Made by a program: the position numbers and the translations under genes
DNA from: Acytostelium subglobosum LB1
Taxonomy: Eukaryota; Evosea; Eumycetozoa; Acytosteliales; Acytosteliaceae
Assembly (NCBI RefSeq): GCF_000787575.1
Contig: NW_012236504.1
Coordinates: forward strand, 417,050-481,049
DNA: 64,000 nucleotides
Reading direction: 5' to 3'
Notes under the pieces: model-generated
What the model saw: only the letters and a program-made list of their open reading frames with translations
Database searches by the model: none
What the model was told of the DNA's origin: nothing
Part shown: positions 20,000-31,603 of the stretch, piece after piece
Numbering within the stretch: the first letter of the stretch is position 1
How the letters are laid out: each line of letters starts with the position of its first letter

Positions 20000-21357
20000 A
20001 TGTCTACCAAGAAAGCAACACCAACTTTAGGAGGTAATGGCAATACTAAGTCAGCTGTAGCCACCACGTCGACAACAAAGACAAAGACAAAGATACCAAC
20101 TACAACAACGACAACAACAGATATGATAAAGAAACAACAACAACAACAACAACAACATATAAAACCATTAATCAATGCTACTAGTCCCAGCACAACAAAG
20201 AAACAAACACTCATACAGTCACCAACGACAACAACAACAAAGAAAAGGAAGGATATTGAGAATGATGAAGACGAGCAATCGCAACAGAAGAACAATAAAC
20301 AAATACAGATACAACAGACACAACAGGCATCAAAGAAACAAAGAACGATCAATGAACAACAAACTACCACGACTACTCAATCAGAGCAACAACAACAACA
20401 ACAACAACAACAACAGGACACATTTCAACAGGACACATTTCAACAACCTACATTGATATCTATATTGGCTATCACACCTGACTTGTTGTCAAAGACACAT
20501 CTGCCCGCTCAACCTTTCGAACCAGCCTTTACTCCAGCCATCCGATCACTCCTTTACACTCCCACCAAGAAGGTCGCCACTATGGCGGCCGGTCTAACAA
20601 AGCTATGCGACAAACTGTCAACAAATCAATATGTGGTCATACCTTCAAAGACATTGCTGGACGAGATCACTCAATATGGACGACTGACCAACTGTTACAT
20701 CAAGAACAGTTTGGGCAAGTGGCCACACTTCAAGCATCTACGTCTATGTCATAAGAGACTGAAACAAATCACATCCATTGATTATAATGGTGTACTCATG
20801 CCCTTTGTCAACTCGATTCGAAACTACATTGATGGCGATGACAACAGTATGCCCAGTGGACAATTCATTCATCTCGTACTCTACAAGTTATATACACTCA
20901 TTAACTGTCATAAATTGGTAAGTTTGATTGATAGGCCGATGGAATTGACCGATCCAGCCACTGACTCACTCATATTTCCAGATTGATGAGCTCATGATAA
21001 CGACCGGAAACCTGATGGCTGGAGTGTTATTGAAGGGCTTCTACCCTAGCCTTTCAACAACAACCATTTCCATGTTGAGTGTACTTCACAAGTGCATCAA
21101 TGAGCAACATAATAGTCTTTGGTAAGTTTACTCAATCATTCATTCAAAGTGCTCCAAGTGACTCACTAACATATATACCCGATAGCAATGTATATAACCT
21201 TATCCAGGACAATATGAACATATTACTTGGAGGCGCCAACAACAATAACGAAAAGACAAAGCTGACGTATGCATCTGGCAAACTATGTGCACCATTCTAT
21301 CAAATGTTCAACAAGATGATGTTGCCCAAACACATGGTATTGGTAAAGATAGAGTAA
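20000..21357 (+). CDS. NEPRO-like nucleolar protein (409 aa)
   Basis: Exons 20000-20917, 20982-21121 and 21186-21357 (1230 nt). The first 150 residues are Thr/Lys/Gln-rich and low in complexity with a repeated QQDTFQQ. The conserved part starts near ISILAITPDLL and includes TLLDEITQYGRLTNCYIKN, WPHFKHLRLCHKRLKQITSI and a run of helices to the end. This resembles the N-terminal domain of nucleolus and neural progenitor protein (NEPRO, DUF4477), linked to rRNA processing and RNase MRP/P. The family assignment is tentative; the gene model is sound. Confidence 0.6.
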
Positions 21358-21373
21358 ATATTCTATTATTTAT

Positions 21374-22605
21374 TCAAGTTGATGATGTTGCAGTGATTTG
21401 AACACTGATGGAATTATTATTGTTGGATAGGATTTCAGAGTCAACTGTTCCATGACTCCATTTGATGTCAACATTGGAGAATGAACCGGCTATAGGTGGT
21501 GATCCACTGGTCGATGACAGAATGTTATATATGGAACCAAGTTGTGGTGTAGTACAAATGAATTGTACATTCAAACTGGATTGAATCGATGATTGACCCT
21601 CGATCCATATTGTTGATAGAGAACTATTTGGATGAATGGAATCAATCATATCAATGGTTGCACCTTCAAAAGAATTGAATATACCTTGGACCCTAAGTGA
21701 CGGCTCATCAGTTGCATTTTCAAACGTCAAGTATCCTCCAAGATGATTCAAAGTACCAATGACCGAGGTATTCCTCGGGGCAAAGACTCCAGTAATCATT
21801 GTGATTGATCTTCTCAATGTTCCATCATTGGCAATGAGCGTTGCTGACTCATGGATCATGAATAGTCCCACTGCCTCCTGGAATGACAACTCATTGTGGA
21901 CGGTCAAATGTCCCATCAAATTAATGCCAGCTGTGTTTAAGAATGATGCTTCATTCTCCACGGAAAGATGTGCTCCAGGATGAATGTTGATGGTGACCAT
22001 ATCTAAACTTGTCAATGAATGACCAATGAAGTTGTTTGAGCTGTAGTAGTTGATTGTGACAGATGTCTCAAGTGTTGACTCGATTGATAAGAAATCAATT
22101 GATAACCTATCAAAGTGAGTAGTAATCATTCCATGAAGTTCCAAATAACTAAAATTTTATTGATATATCCCATTACCAATTGATAACAAGTCTACTGTAT
22201 CAACTTTGATGTGTCCATGGGATTTCAAACTTGAGATTGACATTTCTGTTGCATGTTTGATAGACATAGCAGCATCCATAAGTATCAACTCTGATATATT
22301 TAGATTGATTGATTGATTTCAATAATGACATTTGGACCTAGTACAAATATGTTCCCAAGTATGATTGAAGTGCCTCCAGGTATTGATATTGATTGTTGGG
22401 TTGTATAATTGAGAGATGAGTAATCGATGATTGCATCATCTTTGTAAGTTGGTACAACATTCCCAATCCAATTATCTGGATCTAGGAAACTACATTGTTG
22501 AGACAATGAACAGTCTTTAGTAACATTAAAATATATGGTATCACTTTGTGCTATATCTATAATATTAATTAAAAGTATAAAAATATTAAAATAATAATTA
22601 TTCAT
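21374..22605 (-). pseudogene. Secreted beta-repeat protein gene, apparently disrupted
   Basis: The 5' part (22605 down to about 22200) has a signal peptide (YYFNIFILLINIIDIAQS) and a beta-strand repeat pattern (IILGNIFVLGPNVIIEI). The 3' part (21374-22144) continues it with N-glycosylation sites and repeats such as GHLTVHNELSF. Between them the frame breaks in an ATCA tetranucleotide run near 22307-22318, where one more 4-base unit would restore it, and again at the junction near 22148-22165, where GTAATG...TTTTAG joins out of frame. It is either a pseudogene, a gene with errors in the sequence, or one with introns I could not place. An extracellular matrix or surface role would be expected. 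Confidence 0.55.
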
Positions 22606-22843
22606 AACTTTATCTTATTTCTATCTTTAATAATAAAATAAATTAATCACTTACTTTTAAGAGATACAACTATTTAATATTAGGTCGTGAATATAAAAAA
22701 ATCAATCAAACAATCAAACATTACCTTGACACTTGTTTAGAACCAACTTATTGGGCCATGTTGAAATTGCTAGATAAGGAAATTTCCAAATTCAGAGAGT
22801 TTCTTTTGATCATTCCTCTGAACAGTCATCTTATTTGTATTGA

Positions 22844-24193
22844 TCATTCTTTATAAAAGAATCGCAAGATTCCTCGTGATTGCTTCTTTGGTGGTTCGAT
22901 GGGACGAGGACGAGAATAAGTTATAAAGTATAATCTATCATGACCCTCCCTGTGAAGGAATAGTGCAGTGTTGTTATCAATCCATCGACAGTCGGCAATG
23001 TTATTACATCTCAAATCATACTGTCTATAGGTTTCGACAAATGGAGCTTTGAGGTGCAGAAACTTGAAGTATTTCAATGAGTAAACAATATTGGGATTAC
23101 TTTCATATATCAGAGTCTTGATTCGTAAGTTCACCAATGGAGATAATTCCCAAGCAGTCTGGCAGCGCACTTCGACCGTATCCAAGTTGCTCAATGAAGT
23201 CGAATTTGCCAAATCAGTGAGTTGCTTCAGCGTGAAGACAGACAAGTTCTTGAGACTGCTTGGAAACAAAACATCACAGCTTGATTGTGCAAAGTCGGAG
23301 GATTTTTTCGATGCTCTTGCACGCTGAGATTGCAACAGCATGTCCTCCAGGCGATCAATCACCAATGACTCCAGTATCTCTGGGTTCCATATAGACTCAG
23401 AGTCGTAGTTGAAGCTTTCTCCAAAGCTTATTGATGTGATAGACTCTGGAAGGCAACCCGCCAACAACTTTTGGTTGAAACTTTCACCAAATACAATGGT
23501 TCTTAGTGACAGAGGAAGAGATCCATTAATGATCTTTTGATTGAAACGGTTTCCTAAGACCAAGGTTTGAAGTGTTGTGGGCAAGACACCAAGTTGGATC
23601 ACTTTGTCATAATTAGAGCCGAAGAACAATGATCGAAGTTTAGGTGGTAGTGAGCCTGGTGGAATCACTCCATTGAAATCTGGACCAAACATTAGGAAAC
23701 GCAGTGATCTAGGAATAATGCTCAACACATTGGTTTGTTGATGATATGCACCAAGTATGAGTGACCTTAGCTTGGGTGGAAGTGAGCCAGTATGAAATGT
23801 GAACTCTCTCGCTGAGTGGATAGTCAGTGTCCTGAGTGACTTGGGCAACATGTCCACACCAATATCTTGATGAAACTCTGAACCTAGTGTCAGTAGAGTT
23901 ATTGAGTTTGATGAAGCCAAATGAATTGGCAATTGTACAAGGTCTTGAGTATAGTAGTAGTGCTCTGGATCTCTATAATGATCAAGATAGCCTTTCTCTT
24001 TTACAGCACTGATTGTGCTGCTGTTGACTCTGCTCCAATCACATGTGTAATGACCTTTCGACCATGTGAACCCTTTCATATTGCTCAGTACCGAATACCA
24101 TCTTTTACAAGAGAGTGATAAGCAGACTATATCCAACTCATCGTTCAAATGCATATATATCGATCTACCTATAATCTCTGATATATTATCCAT
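22844..24193 (-). CDS. FNIP-repeat protein with F-box-like N-terminus (449 aa)
   Basis: Single exon. Start chosen at 24193 (MDNISEIIGRSIYMHLNDEL), which aligns with the starts of two other FNIP genes in this window; an upstream in-frame ATG at 24289 adds an unlikely hydrophobic stretch. Residues 1-45 look like a degenerate F-box (CLSLSCKRWYSVL). Residues about 110-290 contain FNIP repeats, such as GNRFNQKIINGSLPLSLRTI and FGESFNQKLLAGCLPESIT. FNIP proteins are a large dictyostelid family of mostly unknown role; F-box-like ends suggest ubiquitin-ligase adaptors. Confidence 0.85.
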   Translation of the reverse strand: MDNISEIIGRSIYMHLNDELDIVCLSLSCKRWYSVLSNMKGFTWSKGHYTCDWSRVNSSTISAVKEKGYLDHYRDPEHYYYTQDLVQLPIHLASSNSITLLTLGSEFHQDIGVDMLPKSLRTLTIHSAREFTFHTGSLPPKLRSLILGAYHQQTNVLSIIPRSLRFLMFGPDFNGVIPPGSLPPKLRSLFFGSNYDKVIQLGVLPTTLQTLVLGNRFNQKIINGSLPLSLRTIVFGESFNQKLLAGCLPESITSISFGESFNYDSESIWNPEILESLVIDRLEDMLLQSQRARASKKSSDFAQSSCDVLFPSSLKNLSVFTLKQLTDLANSTSLSNLDTVEVRCQTAWELSPLVNLRIKTLIYESNPNIVYSLKYFKFLHLKAPFVETYRQYDLRCNNIADCRWIDNNTALFLHREGHDRLYFITYSRPRPIEPPKKQSRGILRFFYKE

Positions 24194-24417
24194 TGTTGTA
24201 TTATCTGTTAACAAAATTATTACAATGAATGATTGAATAAAGTGAAGAGAAGCCCCTTTCAAAATATAACTTTGATCATTGTTGACCATGAACCGTATTC
24301 ATTGAAGTAAGTCAGACAAAGATAATAATAATGTACAGTGCAATAATTGGGGAGTTTATTGATCGATCGCTGTTTGAGTGAACAGGAGCAACTATCACCT
24401 CCTCTCTAGAGGGAGAC

Positions 24418-24799
24418 TCATTGCGATGGATATTGTCCAATGATTGAATGCTGCGGATAGGTGTACTGGGTGGGCGAGGTTGGTGATGATGAAGCGCTTC
24501 CGTTGGGGTTGCCCATTGTATAGCCACGAGGATTGGGCACCGCCGACGGGTAATAGCCCATTGATCCCGGTATCATGTTGTTGCCTGTGTAGCTGTTCGC
24601 GCCGTAGCCAACAAGGTCGATGTTGCCTGCAGCGTTGATGTAGGGCACCTTGGAGTCCTTGGCCGACATTCCCATGGCGCCAGACCTGCGGTCGTCCTTG
24701 TCTGATGTGTCGGTCTGGTAGAGGGCGTCGGGATATGTCGGCATTAGCAGAGTGTCTGGGTAGGACTGAGGCTGTTGCTGTTGTTGCTGTTGCTGTTGC

Positions 24800-24830
<31 letters not shown>

Positions 24831-25407
24831 GCTGTGCTTGTTGTTGAGCTTGCTGCTGTTGGACAGCGGCAAGTTGTGATGGTTGCTCTAATGCCTGCTG
24901 TGGGATGCCCACCTGGCCGGCCATTCTTGGTGTGTTGACTTGGAGGTTGGATGCACTTGATGGCGTGGACTGCATTGGCGGCGATGCAGGCAGATCTGGT
25001 GTGTTGAGACATGATTGGATGAGGTTCTTGCCCTCTGGTCGAGTGATGAGCGGCTGGAGCTTCGAGGTGGCGAACGTATATACATGTCCGGTCTCCGAGG
25101 CGACCAGGAGCAGCACCTGGGTGCCGGTGAGTGTGCTCAGCTCGTAGGCTTTCTTCATGATGCCTGCCTTTCTCTTGGAGAAGGTGATGTGTCGTCTGCT
25201 CTTATCGTCGATGAACTCGATCTTGATCTTTCTGCGGCCAGCCTTCTTTGGTGTGTCGTTGTTGGGCGAAGTTGGCTCACTGGTATCATCCTTCTTTAGT
25301 AGTGGATCCTCTGAGAATGATGATGGTGTCGATGAAGGAGAGGATGGATGACTGTTGAACAATGGCATTCCATTGGAGTTGATAATAGGTGCCATGTTGA
25401 GACTCAT
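24418..25407 (-). CDS. SRF-type MADS-box transcription factor (329 aa)
   Basis: Single exon from ATG 25407. The MADS domain lies at residues about 50-110: GRRKIKIEFIDDKSRRHITF, SKRKAGIMKKAYELSTLTG, TQVLLLVASETGHVYTFATS. The SAM-type extension KLQPLITRPEGKNLIQSCLN follows. This is the SRF class, related to D. discoideum srfA/srfB, which act in spore and slug differentiation and in vegetative growth. A long Gln tract occupies about residues 165-210. An in-frame ATG at 25482 sits in CAAT-repeat sequence with an intron-like CAG, so it is taken as 5' UTR. More than 3 kb of gene-free DNA lies upstream, suggesting a long regulatory region. Confidence 0.9.
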
Positions 25408-28400
25408 GGTTGAATGATTGTTGAACTGGTTGAATGATTCAATGATTGGGTTGATTGATTGGGTAGTGTAGCTATAATACAAGCGTTCTCGATAGTGATG
25501 GATAACTGGATATTATGATTATTATTATTATTAAAATTATCGAAAGGATATAATTAATTAATTATTTAAAACTATTAAGGATGATTGGAGAGTAATAATA
25601 AGAATGAATGATTGTTAGTGTCCCGGATTCTTACTTAAGATTAATGAGTTCGTCAATGGATATGTGTATGTGTGTGTGTATTTGATGTGTGGTGAATACA
25701 TGTGATATAACAAGACGAATTGATAGATACATTCATCGAATAACCCAATGAAGATGGTTGTGGTCGTGTGTTTATGAAGGTGAATGAGTGAGTGGTGTAT
25801 ATGTGTGTGTGAATGTGTGTGAGGAGAGATGATGATGGCAATTCATTGGTAATGGTCGGACAAGTGATAGTTATACATGAGATAGAAGAGAGTGATTGAT
25901 AGGATGATATCATTAACAAACATACTTATCAACTGTTTCGAAGAGGGTCAGTCTGTGAGTTGTTTGATTGTTTGATTGATGATGTTTGTAAGGTTGATTG
26001 ATTGATTGAACCCCAAATATTAATATTAATTAATTAAAAGAATTAATTAATTAGTATATAATATTATATATAGGTATATAGATATATAACTATAAGATTG
26101 TTTGGGTTGAGGTTGTAGGAATCGATTGGAAGTAGGGATGGTAGACTACACAGTTATCCCAATTAGTCCAACCCTGAATGTCTATATTGGGGACAACAGT
26201 GGCAATAATCAAACACACAATTTCAACAAGGATGGTATCCATGATTATAGAACAGGCATGTCTGTGTGTAGATAGGTAGGGTTCCATTCATCCATTCATT
26301 CGCTTCCGATGATACCCCTAACAAACTCTAAGATACACCTTACATATGGATGACATATATTATTATCTTAAGTCTGTTGTTGTCAACCACAAACACACAC
26401 TAGTGTGTAATTCATTGCATATGATTGATTGACGGACACACACACAATGAGAAATTGTTGATAGACAGATAATTAAGTGTGATAATATGAGTGAGTTTGA
26501 GTGTGGTGTGGATGGGTTTGAGTGAACAGATAGTGAATGAATGAACACACAATGAGATTAAGATGGATTATGGACAAATCAGTCCAAGTTGTGGTGAACA
26601 ATGTATGTGTGTGAGATGTCTCGATTAGGTAGACAAAATGGACAATGTTGTTGTTGTTGGATTCCAATGTTGAATAGATAATTAATATTCAATGATTGAT
26701 TGATTGATTGATTGATGGATGGATGGTTATGGACGGATGACACATACAACTAAGTTATTTTAACTTATAAGTTTGTCATTCTATGTATTAATATATATAT
26801 AAATTATAATTATCACTATTATTATCTGTATAATTATTATATATATGGTGAATAATTAATTATGACTAAAATGGAGTGGAATGATTGATCGCCTGTAATG
26901 AATGAATACTGTTGTTTGGTTGTTTGGTTGTTGTTGGATGGATGGATAGGTGGATGGATTGAAGGGTGGATGGTTTGACAGTAGCAGTAGTCAGAGTAGG
27001 AGTAGAGTAGAGTGAATAGAGTAGACAGGGTGGAGAGGTGAGTGAGGAGGGATGGATATTGGCAAACTGAATTTTGTATCTGAATGAGAGAGTGGTAGAA
27101 TTATAATTGTAGACTAAAGTGGGTAGTTACCTTTGTTGGGAAAAACACTGAATGATACGTTCGGACATCAACCTCCACTAAAATAGCAATGTCTAAACCT
27201 ACACTTAATAATCTTCTCTCTCTCTCTCTTCTATCTTCCTGTCTTTCTCCATCTCTCTGTCTGTCTTTCCTCCATACCCACACCCACCACCACACACACA
27301 CACTTGAAGGCCTTCACTAAACAACGTGGGGTCCCTGTTGTTGTTGATGTTGTCCATGTCTTTGTGCATGAAGGACCTTGAGTGTGGTGGGGTGTATCAG
27401 TCAGTCGTAGACTGTGTGTGTGTGTTGTTGAATGAAAGTCATTGACAAAGTGCTCCATGGTGAACCAATGGTCCTCTCGTCATCCCACACAACAACATTT
27501 AAATTAATAAACATTTCCTTATTGGGATGTCCATAACGGGCAGGTGCCAATCCTCCCCCCACCCACTTTGTGACTGGTAGACCCTGGACTTTCATTCATG
27601 CAGATTGACATGACCAACCTCTATCTGTTGCTGTTGTTGTTGTTGGTCCCTATTGTTGTTGTATTGGGAACAAGTGTGTGTGTGTGTTTGAAAGTGTGAA
27701 GTGCAAAGTCATAGGGATACAATGTACATTGGAGAGGGTGTTGTTGGGGGAAACACGATGGTGTGTAGGCCTTCCAACTCCTTTGACTCATTCATGCCTT
27801 ACATACATACTTTTCGTTGTTTCTGTCGATCGATTGATCTGCATCGGAGTATGTATCGGGACTGCCCAACCAAGTGTAGTTGGTTCCATCTCAGTCGATT
27901 GAGTCACTAATCTTACGACCTACATCAAATCATTCGTTGTAGTTGTTGTCGATGTTGTCGTGATATTGTTGTTGTTGTTATTGTTGTTGAACCATAATCA
28001 TAACAACTACAATATCAATGTTCGTCGTTGCTCATTGTTTAGAACTAATGTATTATTCTCTTCTTGTTGAATGAATGTGTTGGGGATGATTCATCATATT
28101 CGGGATTCATGTTCTTAAATATAAAGATAGAATAATAGATAGATAAATATAGATTCTCGAGACTGAACAACGGAATTCGTAGCTATAATGGTTACAGAGA
28201 CTCGTGTTCCAAACTCACTTGTCCGAGTTCGAAGTGGCATCCTCCCCAAAGAGACAATGAACTTGCTCATAACATATGAGGGGGTGCGACACGATTCAAT
28301 ACTGCACTCTCTTCCACCCAACATATAAATCAATTTATTTAAATTGAATGTATGAACATCAACACAGTCAATCTTCAAGTTTAGTGTGTGTTTGGTGTGT

Positions 28401-28593
28401 ATGAATGAAGTGAATTAAAGAGTGAGGTGTGTTTGGGTTGGTGTTGTGTACTTTGTCCAATCCTTTAACTTCACTGACAACCAACCAAAGCAAACAAGTT
28501 AGAATCAACAACAGAGATAGAGGTAGAGATAACTATCATTAGTTTATAACTTTATCATCAGAACTTCAAATTCAAACAAACAATCAAACAAAG
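25408..28593. other. 3.2-kb gene-poor region
   Basis: Dominated by ATTG, GTGT, TATA and GATG repeats. No ORF has coding character. A non-repetitive island at 28150-28330 (GC-richer, with CCGAGTTCGAAG) stands out but has no start or family signature. An isolated ACCATAA at 27991-27997 has no stem structure behind it. Likely the upstream region of the MADS gene and of the glucokinase gene. Confidence 0.6.
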
Positions 28594-29999
28594 ATGGAAG
28601 AGAAACCATTCTCAGAGTTCAAGAACAACGTTCAGTCATACTCCGTATGTTTCATTGATTGAATGTCCAATGGATGGATGTATGGATGATGAACAAATTG
28701 TTAATATAGGATGTTGTTGGTTGTATAAATATGTAATAGAAATACTACATTGGAATTGATATTGGTGGAACCAATACAAGAGTCATTGCAGGTTTTGATG
28801 AGGGAGACATTTATCATGTCCACAAGTTCCAAGCCAATACCATCTGCGAGCTTCTTAAGGGATTGCAAGAGGCTGCCGCTATGATTGCCCAGGTCTACAA
28901 CCATCCACCAGAGATCTGTTGTATCGATATCGCTGGTCCAACAACTGACAACAAGGAGGTATGTCATTCGCGAACTTATTCATTCATTCACGTACTTACT
29001 CTAATATTCTATACATTCAGTATGACATTACCAACTACAACAGAGAGAAGAAGGAATTCCATGTTCTCACAAAGTGCGATCTTCCAGTCTCCATCTGCCC
29101 ACCATCTAGAACCCATATCATCAATGATTTGGAGAGTGGCTGCTATGGACTCGTCCACTTGATTTCCTCCAAGGCAGAGCAGAGATTCTTCAAACCAGTC
29201 ATCACTAGCGACGGTCCAAAGTGTGAGGGCTCACAAGTCAGTATGTATTCATCCATCCACTCATTCATTCCCATTCACTCACTCACTTATTCATTCACTC
29301 ATTCAACCTTAGTTGTTGTCCTTGCCGCTGGTACTGGTCTTGGTGTCGGTCTCATTCACCACCTCAAGCATAAGGACAAGTACAATGTGATCCCATCAGA
29401 GCTTGGACACATCAATGTCTCTTCATATGGTCCCAATCATCCACACTATCAATGCGAGTTGGATCTGTTCAACAAGGTCATTCCAACTCATGACCCCAAG
29501 AGACAATACGCTCTTGAGTATGAGGATATTGTCAGTGGACGTGGTTTGGTCGCTTGCTACAACGCATACAAGGCAGAGGGAGACAAGTCATTGACAGGCG
29601 CAGAGAGTAAGCATATTTTGTCGACAGACCCCTTGTAGTGATGAGCTGATACTAACAACCATTATCCCCATTAACATAGTCGCTCAGATTGCCATGGAGG
29701 ACCCATTGAAGGTGAACCCATCGACAAAGGCCATGCTTGCTCATTACAGATATCTGATAAGAGCTGCCCAAGAACTGTCTGTTGGTATGCGTGCCACCAC
29801 TACCTACCTGATCGGTGACAACGTTGTCAAGAACTCCAAGTTTGTCGATGCTGTCCAGGATGAGTTGGTCAAGGAGTTCTTTGCCCACACCAAGGAGGCA
29901 TGGCTCAAGAAGATCTCCAACCTCCATGTCCAGAGTGAGCTTGCCAATCTCAACCTCTATGGAACACTCTACTTTGCCAGAAATGCTTCCAAGGAGTAA
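28594..29999 (+). CDS. Bacterial-type glucokinase (367 aa)
   Basis: Five exons: 28594-28644, 28740-28958, 29021-29240, 29313-29606, 29680-29999 (1104 nt). The product starts MEEKPFSEFKNNVQSYSKYY and has the actin-like ATPase phosphate motif GIDIGGTNTRVIAGF, IDIAGPTTDN, INDLESGCYG (catalytic Asp), VIVVLAAGTGLGVGLI (second phosphate loop) and the SELGHINVS substrate motif. This is the Glk family (ATP + glucose to glucose-6-phosphate), distinct from eukaryotic hexokinases. Cytosolic; no targeting peptide. The first exon is only 17 codons. Confidence 0.88.
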
Positions 30000-30319
30000 T
30001 TGTAGCCTACTACCATCATCCTACCTTCCAGTCTTCATCTAATTTATGTCAATCAAGTTATCATCTTTGATAATATATAAATGTATTCCATGTTCATCGA
30101 CATAAACATCAACAACTTTGTTATTATCTTTTGAATGAGTGAGTGTGATGGATCAATCAAAAATAAATCAAAACAAATCAATCTTTTTTGAAAGACGAGT
30201 CGACACTCGGCCCCACCAACTCAATCAACAAACAAATACAACACCATTCACTCATTCACAACCCAATTATTAACTTGTACTTATTATATAGATATAGATA
30301 GATAGATAGATAGATAGCA
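30000..30319. other. Intergenic region with (GATA)n repeat
   Basis: Low-complexity sequence. A GATA tandem repeat runs from about 30290 to 30317, ending two bases before the next start codon, so it probably lies in the 5' UTR or core promoter. Confidence 0.7.
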
Positions 30320-31452
30320 ATGGGAGGAGGAAACAAAGCACCAACATCTGTACAAGTACAGAGAAAGGCATTCATACATAATCCAAAGAGTAGAAAGACC
30401 GCACACATCCTATCACTTCCAAATGAAGGTCTCTGTTACACATGTCATCAAACAATCGAATGGAGGAAGAGATATCGTAAATATAAGCCATTGACTGTTG
30501 CTGCTAAATGGTATGTTTATCATTGTTGTTATTATCATTGTGAGCCATGCCCTAACCATCCCATCCATTATAGTTGTTCATGCGGTGAGAAGAATGTGAA
30601 GAGAGCATATCATCAACTATGTGATGAGTGCGCTGAGGAGCAACAGGTATGCGCCAAGTGCGTCAAGCCCAACGAGATTATAAAGTATGTTCCATTCGCT
30701 CAATCAATCAATCAATCACATTCAATTCTAACAATGTTACCAACAGCGAGAGAACAGACAAGAAGGTTGAGCAAGCAGAGCAGAAGAAACTGCACGAGGC
30801 ATTGAAGCTCATGACAGAGAGTGAGCGCAGAACATTCTACAGAGAGCTGGAGAAGAATGATCCAGAGTTCCAGAAGGAGAGAGAGAAGGAGAGGGAGAAG
30901 AGGAGGAAGGAGAGGAGACTCTTGGCAAAGAGTGAGAAGGATGACGACGAGTTCTCATCGTTCGATGAGGATGAGGATGATGACCTGGACTACGACAGTG
31001 ATGAGGACTATGATGATGATGATGATGAGGTCGATGACGTTACCGACAGCATAAAGAAGGTGAATGTATCACCAGCCATCAATCAACAACAACTACAACC
31101 AAAGCCACAAGTCAAGGCATCGATATACGACGACATTGACGAGGATGAGGAGGACGAAGATGATGAAGACCCCATCGAGATGTACAAACGTTTAAAGGAG
31201 CAGCACAGCTCCAGGCAACACAAGACCCTGCAGTCAACTATCACCACCCTCAGTGAGGATGAGGATGAGGACGAAGAAGAAGAGGAAGAGGAAGAAGAAG
31301 ACGAGGATGAGGAAGAGGAAGAGGAAGATAATGAGGTTGACCAAGAAGAGGATGACGAGGATATTGAACAAGTTGTCCCTCAGTTGATCATCAAGAAGAA
31401 GATACAACAACAGCAACAACAGAAGAAGAATCAGACTCCAAAGAGAAAGTAA
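30320..31452 (+). CDS. C9orf85-like zinc-binding protein with acidic tail (335 aa)
   Basis: Exons 30320-30510, 30574-30684 and 30747-31452 (1008 nt). The N-terminal 120 residues match the C9orf85/DUF2039 family: HNPKSRKTAHILSLPNEGLC, YTCHQTIEWRKRYRKYKPL, then paired CxxC motifs CCSCGEKNVKRAYHQLCDEC and CAKC. The rest is a charged helix (ESERRTFYRELEKNDPEFQ) and long Asp/Glu tracts not found in the short animal proteins. The acidic tail suggests a nuclear or nucleolar protein. Function unknown. Confidence 0.85.
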
Positions 31453-31603
31453 ACACTGACTCCTATTGTAGTCGTTTAGAAACATGTTTGGGACCATTGA
31501 TCAGTTCGGGCAGGTCATGATGATGGAATAATAGTACTTGTTACAAGTTTATTGGTCACTAGTATATCTGAAAGATCGATCGATCGGCCGACCGTAGACT
31601 CTC

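Noticed and set aside
25408-25482. Upstream in-frame ATG of the MADS gene
   Set aside because: The added residues come from CAAT-repeat DNA with an intron-like CAG end; start at 25407 preferred.
27991-27997. ACCATAA box in the gene-poor region
   Set aside because: No stem or class I motif at the expected distance downstream.
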